Part shown: positions 23,350-30,330 of the stretch, one piece after another
Numbering within the stretch: position 1 is the first letter of the stretch
Layout: every line of letters begins with the position of its first letter
DNA from: Rhodospirillaceae bacterium
GTDB taxonomy: Bacteria; Pseudomonadota; Alphaproteobacteria; Rhodospirillales; JABHCV01
Length of the DNA: 40,335 bases
Assembly: GCA_014382375.1 (NCBI GenBank)
Contig: JACNJU010000044.1
Span: forward strand, 1 to 40,335
Direction: 5' to 3'
Program-made: the position numbers and the translations under genes
Notes under the pieces: generated by a model
Told to the model about the DNA's origin: nothing
Databases searched by the model: none
Seen by the model: the letters and a program-made list of their open reading frames with translations, nothing else

Positions 23350-24222
23350 TTAGGCAAATGCTTTTTTTATAGAAACCCAGTTCTTGGCGACAGCAATGCT
23401 AAAATCAACAAAGAAAGAGGCCCACCCTATGAAGGGAACCAAGCGTTTGGCAAGTGCTGTCGCTAACCGGGGTAAGAGTTTCTTTCCGACGCTTTGAGCG
23501 GCTTGTTGAATAAATGCAGGTGATGAGAGATGTTTAAGAAGCGAGATCAAATGGCGTACCAGACGTTTCATTTTTTTGCTTGTGGATTTCGCACTAGAAA
23601 AAGTTTTTTTCATTTTTTTGATTAATTTTTTTATGCTTTTATCTTCCAGGAATAAATCAAGCAAATCTGATAAGATATCTTCGAGAGAGAATACTTCGCC
23701 GAGTATCTCAACAATCATCTGTAAGATTTTATCTTTGGCTTTTTCCTTCTTTTTGATGGGTGATTTAGGGGGAGACGGTCTTTTAATGACTGAGGGGCCT
23801 CCATCAGGAAAAATTTCTTTGCCCTGATCGTCGATGAAGTCTGCTATATTTTGCATCTCGTTAAGGATCAAGTCCTGGGCTTCAATACCATGATTCATTT
23901 GATCCGAAAGTCTGTCGTAGGCCTTTTTTATTGTCGAGTTTCGTGCCGTGGCTGAATCTGCAAGAAAGCCCTCCACCATTTGGAAATTTGATTCATTGTA
24001 ATCTGGTTCATATTTGCTGAATGCATCAACCAGATTATCGAAGTTATTTTCTAATTCCTTGCGAACATCACAATAATCATCATTTGCGCCTTGGGATAAC
24101 GCAGAGCGCATTGGTGAAACTGTCAGCATGGATACGCCGCCTAACAGTGAATACTTGAAAATTCCCCTACGGACAGCATTGGGTTGCGAACTGATATTTT
24201 TATTAATAAATGGAAAAATCAT
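23350..24222 (-). CDS. AT-rich gene for an exported unknown protein (Tat-like signal)
   Basis: A 290-residue protein from the ATG at 24222, which has AGGTG eight bases upstream; upstream extensions are AT-rich noise. The N-terminus has RRGIFKYSLLGGVSMLTVSPMRSALS, a twin-arginine-like signal. The middle is acidic and helical, with a KRPSPPKSPIKKKEKAKDK linker. The C-terminal half is strongly amphipathic and lysine-rich, ending in a hydrophobic stretch KRLVPFIGWASFFVDFSIAV near residues 258-277. The base composition is clearly more AT-rich than that of its neighbours, which suggests transfer. I do not recognise a family; a membrane-active effector or toxin is one possibility, based only on the C-terminal helices. 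Confidence 0.65.
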   Translation of the reverse strand: MIFPFINKNISSQPNAVRRGIFKYSLLGGVSMLTVSPMRSALSQGANDDYCDVRKELENNFDNLVDAFSKYEPDYNESNFQMVEGFLADSATARNSTIKKAYDRLSDQMNHGIEAQDLILNEMQNIADFIDDQGKEIFPDGGPSVIKRPSPPKSPIKKKEKAKDKILQMIVEILGEVFSLEDILSDLLDLFLEDKSIKKLIKKMKKTFSSAKSTSKKMKRLVRHLISLLKHLSSPAFIQQAAQSVGKKLLPRLATALAKRLVPFIGWASFFVDFSIAVAKNWVSIKKAFA

Positions 24223-24412
24223 CAGAAAACACCTTCTATGACAGTTATTGAGATATATGAAAGGATGTTTATAATTATTAGTATTGTAATTATAGATTGT
24301 AAAATTGTTAAAGTCCAATTCTGAATCCATTCCAAATTTCCAAACGATCACCAGAGAAATTCAGATTGACTTTATACAATGCGTTCACATTCAAGCCTCG
24401 AGCCCGAACGTT

Positions 24413-24715
24413 TTAAATGTGTTCGACGTCGACGTCGTGGGTTCTTTTGCCGTAATGATCGAGCAAATCAGGGCCTGAACAGGGTGACTTTTTGCCTTTT
24501 TTGATTTTCTTTCTTGTCCTGCGGGCTTGGGCCTTATGGGGCTTCTTGTGGGTTGGCTCGTCATCGTCCCGACGGCCCGCAAGGGTGTGTTGAAGAAGGT
24601 GGCTTTGCTGTTCGACGAAGCGCAGGTAATTGGCCGCCATCATTCTGGCCGAGGCGGCGGCGCTGTCCATTGCGACTTGCTGGATCTTGAGCGAAAATTC
24701 AACTGGATTGAACAT
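24413..24715 (-). CDS. Small phasin-like basic protein
   Basis: A 100-residue protein. Residues 1-45 (MFNPVEFSLKIQQVAMDSAAASARM..) form an amphipathic helix like those in phasin-type proteins that coat polyhydroxyalkanoate granules. The rest is rich in lysine, arginine and histidine (HKKPHKAQARRTRKKIKKGKK). GGGAGG upstream of the ATG is a strong ribosome binding site, supporting a real gene. The phasin link is weak because the usual length is greater; the basic tail could bind nucleic acid. It diverges from the DUF952 gene. Confidence 0.6.
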   Translation of the reverse strand: MFNPVEFSLKIQQVAMDSAAASARMMAANYLRFVEQQSHLLQHTLAGRRDDDEPTHKKPHKAQARRTRKKIKKGKKSPCSGPDLLDHYGKRTHDVDVEHI

Positions 24716-24810
24716 TGTCGCCTCCCGATCTTTTTCAGTAGATGGAACAGTATACTCTTATTTGCGGCCTTTTTCTATGATGGTCATGTCGAAACTGATA
24801 TTGTCGGCTG

Positions 24811-25203
24811 ATGTCTGAACAGCTGATTTTTCATATGTGCAAGCGTCATGACTGGCAGGCCGCTCAAGGACCCGGCCAATACCTGGGCAGCGGCGATGAC
24901 CTGGCCGATGGCTTCATGCATTTTTCGACCGCCGAACAGGTGGCCGAAAGCGCCGCGCTTCACCGCAGTGGCGTTACAGACCTGCTGCTGATCGCGGTCG
25001 CTGCTGACAGTCTTGGCGAGGCGCTGAAATGGGAACCCGCGCGCGGCGGGCAGCTGTTTCCCCATCTGTATGGCGGTTTGGATGTCAGTAAGGTCGTCAG
25101 CGCCCGTGACTTGCCGGTGGGGGCCGACGGCTTTCATGTCTTCCCGGACGAGATTCCGTCATGGCCTCACAGGGGCGTTGGGGGGCGTCCTGAACATGAT
25201 TGA
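24811..25203 (+). CDS. DUF952-family protein
   Basis: A 130-residue protein matching DUF952. It has the family's LIFHMCKRHDWQ start, DGFMHFSTAEQVAESA near 33-48 and the HLYGGLDVSKV segment near 85-95. The fold resembles ADP-ribosyltransferase-like proteins, but the function is unestablished. The stop overlaps the start of pyrD by eight bases, a coupling I recall in other alphaproteobacteria. Confidence 0.85.
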   Translation: MSEQLIFHMCKRHDWQAAQGPGQYLGSGDDLADGFMHFSTAEQVAESAALHRSGVTDLLLIAVAADSLGEALKWEPARGGQLFPHLYGGLDVSKVVSARDLPVGADGFHVFPDEIPSWPHRGVGGRPEHD

Positions 25204-26272
25204 CCTGTATCGTCTGGCCTGGCCTTTTATCAGGCTGCTTGATCCCGAAACGGCGCACGGTCTCGCCATCAAGGCGTTGCGTCGCGGGCTGGTTGCGGCC
25301 CAGCCATCGCTCAAAGACCCGGTCCTGGAACAAACCTTGTGGGGGCGGGCGTTCGCAAACCCGGTTGGTCTGGCCGCCGGTTTTGATAAAAATGCGGACG
25401 TTATCGACGCCATGTTGGCCCAAGGTTTCGGCTTTGTTGAAATCGGTTCGGTAACACCCAGGCCGCAACCGGGCAATCCACGGCCAAGGCTGTTCCGGCT
25501 GCCAGCCCACGAGGCGATCATCAACCGCATGGGCTTTAATAATGACGGGCTTGATGTCGTCGCGGGCCGCCTTGAGAAACGAGTGCGGAGCGGAATCCTT
25601 GGCGTCAATCTGGGTAAAAACAAGGATAGCACCGATGCCAACGCCGACTACGTGCAGGGCATTGCCAGGCTTGCCGGCTTTGCCGACTATCTTGTTGTCA
25701 ATGTTTCCTCACCCAACACCCCGGGCTTGCGCGCCCTGCAGGGCCGGGAACCCCTGCAGGCCTTGCTCGAAGCGGCGCTGCAAGCGCGGTCCCGGGCGGT
25801 TAGCGAAAACCCGCCGCCATTGCTTTTGAAAATAGCCCCCGACCTGACCGACGAGGACAAATCCGATATCGCCGAGGTCGCCCTGGCAACCGGTATCGAC
25901 GGCTTGATCGCCACCAACACGACCATTGATCGACCACAAGACCTGACCCATGAAAACGCCAGCCAGAGCGGCGGCTTAAGTGGCAGGCCCCTGTTCGAAC
26001 CTTCAACCCGGGTGCTGGGCCAGATGTACCAACTGACGGGCGGGAGAATTCCCCTGATCGGTGTCGGTGGCATCAGCAGCGGTGCCGACGCCTATGCCAA
26101 AATCAGGGCCGGTGCGAGTCTGGTTCAGTTCTATTCGGCAATGGTTTATCATGGCCCGGGACGGGTTCAGGCGATCAAGCGTGAACTGGCCGGGCTTATC
26201 AAGGCCGATGGCTTTACCTCGATCACCCAGGCCATCGGTGCGGATCAAAATAAAAGAGTGGGTAAAACCTGA
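25196..26272 (+). CDS. pyrD: Dihydroorotate dehydrogenase (quinone), class 2
   Basis: A 358-residue PyrD that oxidises dihydroorotate to orotate in pyrimidine synthesis and gives electrons to quinone at the inner membrane. The N-terminal hydrophobic helix region (IDLYRLAWPFIRLL) marks the membrane-bound class 2. FANPVGLAAGFDKNADVID, NRMGFNNDG and VNVSSPNTPGLR (with the catalytic serine) are typical, as are IATNTTIDR and the FMN phosphate loop IPLIGVGGISSG. I chose the ATG at 25196 over a long open frame from 25070. The membrane protein at 26274 starts 1 base after its stop. Confidence 0.95.
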   Translation: MIDLYRLAWPFIRLLDPETAHGLAIKALRRGLVAAQPSLKDPVLEQTLWGRAFANPVGLAAGFDKNADVIDAMLAQGFGFVEIGSVTPRPQPGNPRPRLFRLPAHEAIINRMGFNNDGLDVVAGRLEKRVRSGILGVNLGKNKDSTDANADYVQGIARLAGFADYLVVNVSSPNTPGLRALQGREPLQALLEAALQARSRAVSENPPPLLLKIAPDLTDEDKSDIAEVALATGIDGLIATNTTIDRPQDLTHENASQSGGLSGRPLFEPSTRVLGQMYQLTGGRIPLIGVGGISSGADAYAKIRAGASLVQFYSAMVYHGPGRVQAIKRELAGLIKADGFTSITQAIGADQNKRVGKT

Positions 26273-26273
26273 C

Positions 26274-26711
26274 ATGCCCCTTGTTTCTTCATTTGAAATT
26301 CTCAGCCTGAAAAAAGGCAAGTGGGAAGTGGAGGCCGTGGTCGATAACAAGGTCCAGGCGATAACCCAGGCCGAGCAGCTTTTGCATCAGGGGTTCTTTT
26401 CGGCCATTGAGGTGATCGAGGAACGCTACGATGAGGAAACCGGCGAAAGCCATTCGCTGGTTATCTACAACAAGGTCAAGGTGCTCCGCAAAACCAGGGA
26501 ACAATACACCGGCCCGGAACGCCGCAAGGGCAAGGAATGGCGGCAGAACCCCAAAAAATACGGTCGCGAGACCAAGAAAAAAGCCCGTAAGGGACGCAAA
26601 CGCCGTAACGCCACCTTTGGCGAACTAATGGTCAGGGGATCGCTGATCCTGCTGCTCATTCTGTTCCTCGGTATTCTTGCGATAACCTACGTCGTCGAAA
26701 ACCTGAAGTAG
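26274..26711 (+). CDS. Small membrane protein with basic linker, unknown
   Basis: A 145-residue protein. A soluble N-terminal domain (about 1-75, FEILSLKKGKWEVEAVVDNKVQAITQAEQLL..) is followed by a very basic linker ([20 protein letters not shown]) and one C-terminal membrane helix at about 120-140 (LILLLILFLGILAITYVV). That makes a tail-anchored protein with the domain in the cytoplasm. It follows pyrD by one base and is likely cotranscribed. I do not recognise the family. Confidence 0.7.
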   Translation: MPLVSSFEILSLKKGKWEVEAVVDNKVQAITQAEQLLHQGFFSAIEVIEERYDEETGESHSLVIYNKVKVLRKTREQYTGPERRKGKEWRQNPKKYGRETKKKARKGRKRRNATFGELMVRGSLILLLILFLGILAITYVVENLK

Positions 26712-26746
26712 CCGGTTGTTGATTAAATCACTTAACGCCGAAGAAT

Positions 26747-26848
26747 ATCGTCATACCCGCGTAGGCGGGAGCCCAGAAAATCATTACAATTCAAGGTGCT
26801 GGAAAAAACGCTGGATACCCGCCTACGCGGGCATGACGATTTTTTTTT
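26747..26848. repeat. REP/MITE-like inverted repeat (GTCATxCCCGCGTAGGCGGG type)
   Basis: Arms 26747-26769 and 26818-26840 match at 22 of 23 positions as an inverted repeat; each reads CCCGCGTAGGCGGG with an outer GTCAT. The 48-base centre is less structured. Nine Ts follow (26840-26848). Sequences of this kind are widespread dispersed repeats in proteobacterial genomes. This copy also stands between two convergent genes and could terminate transcription. Confidence 0.85.
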
Positions 26849-26866
26849 GCATAACCCGGACATGCT

Positions 26867-27631
26867 CTAGGGCTGGAACTGTTCTTTAAGGATGCGTTCC
26901 TCGAAATTGTGGTCACGGTCGTGCAGCATGGTGATGGTTCTTGTGCGGTCTTCCATCACGGTGACGCTGGCGACCCTGCGAATTTCTGTGTAGTCGGCGA
27001 CGGCACTGACCTTGCGCTTTTCCGGATCGAGAATTTCAAAGGTCACCGTGGCGTCCTGTGGCAGCAGGGCACCGCCCCACTTGCGCGGCCTGAAGGCGCA
27101 AATCGGGGTCAGCGCCAAAAGCCCGGCGCCCAACGGGATAATAGGACCATGGGCTGAAAGGTTATAGGCCGTGCTGCCAGCCGGGGTGGCGACCAGGATG
27201 CCGTCGCAAATCATGCCCGCCATCCGCTCGATGCCATCGACCTGAATGTTGATCTTGGCGGCCAGCCGGGTTTGCCGCAGCAGCGAGACTTCGTTGATGG
27301 CGATGGCCGTATGTTTTTTGCCGCGGGTGTCGGTCGCCTTCATGATCAATGGCTGAACGGCCATGGCGTCGGCTTTGTTGATGCGGCTTTTTAAGGCCTT
27401 GTCGGAGTAATTGTTGAGCAGAAAGCCAACCGATCCCCGGTTCATGCCGTAAATCGGCACCCCCTGATTCATGAAGCGGTGAAGGGTTCGCAACATGAAG
27501 CCGTCACCGCCAAGGGCGACAATGACATCGGCCTTGCTGACCGGAACGTTTGCGTACTTTGCCTTTAGCCGTTTCAGGGCTTCCTGGGCGCGCGGCTGGC
27601 GGGCGGCGGTAAAGGCGATTTTTTTAACCAT
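26867..27631 (-). CDS. NAD kinase
   Basis: A 254-residue NAD kinase (NAD to NADP), the short length usual in alphaproteobacteria. The phosphate-binding GGDGFML is at 41-47, [10 protein letters not shown] near 115-124 and the ligand loop [21 protein letters not shown] near 148-168. I prefer the ATG at 27631, where similarity begins ([13 protein letters not shown]), over the TTG at 27661 that touches the moaA stop. It lies just downstream of moaA and is probably cotranscribed. Confidence 0.9.
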   Translation of the reverse strand: MVKKIAFTAARQPRAQEALKRLKAKYANVPVSKADVIVALGGDGFMLRTLHRFMNQGVPIYGMNRGSVGFLLNNYSDKALKSRINKADAMAVQPLIMKATDTRGKKHTAIAINEVSLLRQTRLAAKINIQVDGIERMAGMICDGILVATPAGSTAYNLSAHGPIIPLGAGLLALTPICAFRPRKWGGALLPQDATVTFEILDPEKRKVSAVADYTEIRRVASVTVMEDRTRTITMLHDRDHNFEERILKEQFQP

Positions 27632-27661
27632 GGGGGGAGTATACCCGAGGATGCTCCGCAA

Positions 27662-28651
27662 TCAACCGCCGGTCATGCTCATGTGGCGGGAAAGGGCGGG
27701 TCCGCCGTTGCCGGGTTCGATAATGAATTCGTGGGCTTTCGGCTTGCGCCCGATGGCTTCCTCGATGGCCGCGTTCAGGGCTTCGTCGCCCTCGCTGGCG
27801 CGCAAGGGGGCACGCAGGTCGGCGTTGTCATCTTGGCCCAGGCACATAAACAGCTTGCCGGTGCAGGTCACCCGCACCCGGTTGCAGGTGGCGCAAAAAT
27901 TATGGCTCAGCGGCGAGATAAACCCGACCCGCTTTCCGGTCTCCAGGACATCGGTGTAACGCGAGGGGCCGCCGGTGTTGTGATCGCAATCCGTAAGGGT
28001 CCAGTCCTTTTCAAGAATGTGACGAACCTCCGTGACCGGCAGGTACTGGGTCGTGCGGTCGCCACCGATATCGCCCAGCGGCATGGTTTCAATAAAGGTG
28101 ATGTCGTAACCCTGCTCACCGCACCAGCCGAGCAGGCCCGAGAACTGGTCTTCGTTGAAATCTTTAAGGGCCACCGTGTTGATCTTGATGTTTAGTCCGG
28201 CGCGACTGGCCGCAGCCAACCCGGCTTTCACCTGCGCCAGTTTACCGCCGCGGGTGATTTCAGTGAATTTATCGCTATCAAGGGTGTCGATAGAAACATT
28301 CAGGCGCCTGACTCCGTAATCAAACAACGCGTCGGCGTGTTTTTCAAGCTGGCTGCCGTTGGTCGTCAATGTCAGCTCGTCCAGGCCGCCGCCGTTCAGG
28401 TGTTTGCCCAGGGATTTGATCAGGTCGTTGACGCCACGCCTGACCAGTGGTTCGCCGCCGGTCAGGCGAATTTTACGGATTCCCTTGGCAATGAAGGCGC
28501 TGCACAAACGCTCCAGCTCCTCAAGTGTGAGAACATCGCTCTTGGGCAGGAAGGTCATGTCTTCGGCCATGCAATAGGTGCAACGGAAGTCGCATCGGTC
28601 TGTTACCGATACCCGAAGATATGAAATATGACGGCCAAGCGGATCGATCAT
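27662..28651 (-). CDS. moaA: GTP 3',8-cyclase MoaA
   Basis: A 329-residue radical SAM enzyme that starts molybdenum cofactor synthesis. The SAM cluster cysteines are Cys20, Cys24 and Cys27 (CDFRCTYC), and the second 4Fe-4S cluster is in [26 protein letters not shown], the SAM motif, is near residues 64-70. The protein ends in GG, the C-terminal diglycine known to be needed for activity. It diverges from a regulator with a molybdate-binding-type domain, and NAD kinase follows downstream. Confidence 0.95.
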   Translation of the reverse strand: MIDPLGRHISYLRVSVTDRCDFRCTYCMAEDMTFLPKSDVLTLEELERLCSAFIAKGIRKIRLTGGEPLVRRGVNDLIKSLGKHLNGGGLDELTLTTNGSQLEKHADALFDYGVRRLNVSIDTLDSDKFTEITRGGKLAQVKAGLAAASRAGLNIKINTVALKDFNEDQFSGLLGWCGEQGYDITFIETMPLGDIGGDRTTQYLPVTEVRHILEKDWTLTDCDHNTGGPSRYTDVLETGKRVGFISPLSHNFCATCNRVRVTCTGKLFMCLGQDDNADLRAPLRASEGDEALNAAIEEAIGRKPKAHEFIIEPGNGGPALSRHMSMTGG

Positions 28652-28732
28652 TTCATTGTATTTCCCAGGCGGAAAAAAAGTCAGTTCGAGAACCTAACGG
28701 GTAATTTAATCACAGGCCAACCAAATGTCGCC

Positions 28733-28743
28733 CACAACTTGTG
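28733..28743. promoter_or_regulatory. Possible operator CACAACTTGTG
   Basis: A perfect 5-1-5 inverted repeat in the 147-base divergent interval between moaA and the regulator gene. It could be the site of that regulator. The sequence is short, so chance is possible. Confidence 0.25.
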
Positions 28744-28798
28744 TGTGGTTGTTAGAGCATCTTTAAACAATATGATATAAACGGGTTTCAACTTATCC

Positions 28799-29713
28799 AT
28801 GGCAAGGAATACGCCGCTGTCCGAATTGATGAACACCCACGAAGTTGCCCAGTACCTGCGCGTCAAGGAGCGCAAGGTCTATGATCTGGTGCGCAAAAAG
28901 CAGATACCCTGCACCCGGGCCAGTGGCAAATGGCTGTTTCCCAAACACCTGATTGATCGCTGGCTGACCGGCGACCTGGAATCCCTTGGTGGTGACGAGC
29001 GGGTCAGGCAGGCCCCGCCGCCGGTGATTGCCGGCTCCCATGATCCCTTGCTCGACTGGGCCCTGCTAGAATCCAATTGCGGTCTTGCCCTGATGGGCGG
29101 CGGCAGTTTGAGCGGCCTTAAAAAGTTTGTCGCCGGTGAGGTTCTGGCCTGCGCCATGCATGTGCTGGATGGCAAAACAGGGCAGTACAACGTTCAGGCC
29201 CTGTTTGATGCTTATGACAACCAGCCGCCCGGTGATCTGGTGCTGGTCGAGTGGGCCTCCCGCCAGCAGGGATTGTTGCTTGCTCCCGGTAACCCAAAGA
29301 ATATTTCAGGCTTTAGCGACCTCGCCGAGAAGAAAGCCAGCATCATCGTCCGCCAGTCCGGGGCGGGAAGCCGGGTGTTGTTCGAGCACCTGATCAACGA
29401 GGCCGGGCTTGATGAGTGGGATTTCAATATCAATGACGCCGCCGCCAAGAATGAAACCGAACTTGGGCTGGCTATCAAGGGCCGTAAGGCAGATGCCGGT
29501 CTGGGTCTGGCAGCGGTGGCCCGCCAATACGGACTTGATTTCAAGCCGCTTTGTCACGAGCGCTTCGATATATTGATCCGCCGCCGCGATTATTTTGAAG
29601 CACCGTTTCAGAAACTGATCACCCTGACCCGTCTTGACGGGTTTTCCATGCACGCCCGGGAAATGGGCGGTTATGATATTTCAGGGCGCAGTACGGTCCA
29701 TTTCAACGGCTGA
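28799..29713 (+). CDS. Excisionase-type HTH regulator with PBP_like domain
   Basis: A 304-residue regulator. Residues 11-56 (NTHEVAQYLRVKERKVYDLVRKKQIPCTRASGKWLFP) are an excisionase-type winged helix. The rest (about 90-290) matches the PBP_like ligand domain related to molybdate/tungstate binding proteins; its SIIVRQSGAGSRVLFEHLI segment is diagnostic. It probably senses molybdate and controls cofactor or molybdoenzyme genes, including the divergent moaA; that is inferred from position. The ATG at 28799 has no clear ribosome binding site. Confidence 0.75.
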   Translation: MARNTPLSELMNTHEVAQYLRVKERKVYDLVRKKQIPCTRASGKWLFPKHLIDRWLTGDLESLGGDERVRQAPPPVIAGSHDPLLDWALLESNCGLALMGGGSLSGLKKFVAGEVLACAMHVLDGKTGQYNVQALFDAYDNQPPGDLVLVEWASRQQGLLLAPGNPKNISGFSDLAEKKASIIVRQSGAGSRVLFEHLINEAGLDEWDFNINDAAAKNETELGLAIKGRKADAGLGLAAVARQYGLDFKPLCHERFDILIRRRDYFEAPFQKLITLTRLDGFSMHAREMGGYDISGRSTVHFNG

Positions 29714-29715
29714 AA

Positions 29716-29734
29716 TTCCATTAATCCGATGGAA
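29716..29734 (+). terminator. Weak terminator-like hairpin
   Basis: TTCCAT (29716-29721) and ATGGAA (29729-29734) form a 6-bp stem just after the regulator stop, followed by the T-rich CCTTTCTTTTG. Confidence 0.4.
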
Positions 29735-29754
29735 ACCTTTCTTTTGTAGATTCA

Positions 29755-29777
29755 TTTCAGGACGGCTTATCCTGAAA
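29755..29777 (+). promoter_or_regulatory. 5'-leader hairpin before the lipoprotein gene
   Basis: TTTCAGGA (29755-29762) and TCCTGAAA (29770-29777) form a perfect 8-bp stem with a 7-base loop, immediately ahead of the GGAG ribosome binding site. It could affect translation or RNA stability. Confidence 0.4.
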
Positions 29778-29790
29778 CGGAGTCTGCCAC

Positions 29791-30210
29791 ATGCGCCTGA
29801 CCAAATTTCAAAAAGTAAGAACCCTTGTCCAGGTCGCCCTGGCGCTCGCCTTAAGCGTCGCCCTTGCGGCTTGCGGTGAAGATGAAAAGCAGGCCAATGA
29901 GGCGGCAGAATGGATGAAAAGCTATTCCAAAATCAACCCGCCCAACGAGGAATGGATCGCCACCAACGTCGCCGTTGATGACAAGGGCCAGGTGGTGATG
30001 GATGTGCTGGTCCCTGACCCGGGCCAGGTCGATATGATCAAGTCCCGGACCCGCGTCGAGCAATTCCACATCGTGCGCATGGCCTGCCCACCGATGACAA
30101 CTGAAGTCTGGAGCATCCTGTCTGACGACCAGGTTTTATGGGTCAACTTGCTGGAAAAATCCCAGGGTGGCCTTTACAAACAGGTCATCGGCGCTTCCTG
30201 CCGCCGCTAA
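29791..30210 (+). CDS. Lipoprotein with the CPP domain, unknown
   Basis: A 139-residue lipoprotein. The signal peptide ends in the lipobox ALAAC, with Cys28 as lipid anchor. The periplasmic domain from Trp41 to the end aligns without gaps over 61 positions with residues 179-239 of the membrane protein at 17373-18197. Shared positions are Trp41, Tyr45, Pro51-Asn52, Trp55, Asp76-Pro77 and Cys99-Pro-Pro, followed by VxSIL and LWVxL. Cys137 near the end could pair with Cys99. I do not recognise the family. It is probably transcribed alone, after the leader hairpin. Confidence 0.75.
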   Translation: MRLTKFQKVRTLVQVALALALSVALAACGEDEKQANEAAEWMKSYSKINPPNEEWIATNVAVDDKGQVVMDVLVPDPGQVDMIKSRTRVEQFHIVRMACPPMTTEVWSILSDDQVLWVNLLEKSQGGLYKQVIGASCRR

Positions 30211-30330
30211 TTCCGAAAACACAAGCGACGGGGTTCGAAAGTGGTGAACCCTTTGAAGTCAAATCCGGCACGGCCATGGATAAGGACGAAGCGGATTCGA
30301 CCTCCATATTCTATGAGGAAGCCCGACAAC

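Noticed and set aside
27631-27661. TTG start extension of NAD kinase
   Set aside because: The extra ten residues are not part of the usual NAD kinase N-terminus; the ATG at 27631 gives the typical length.
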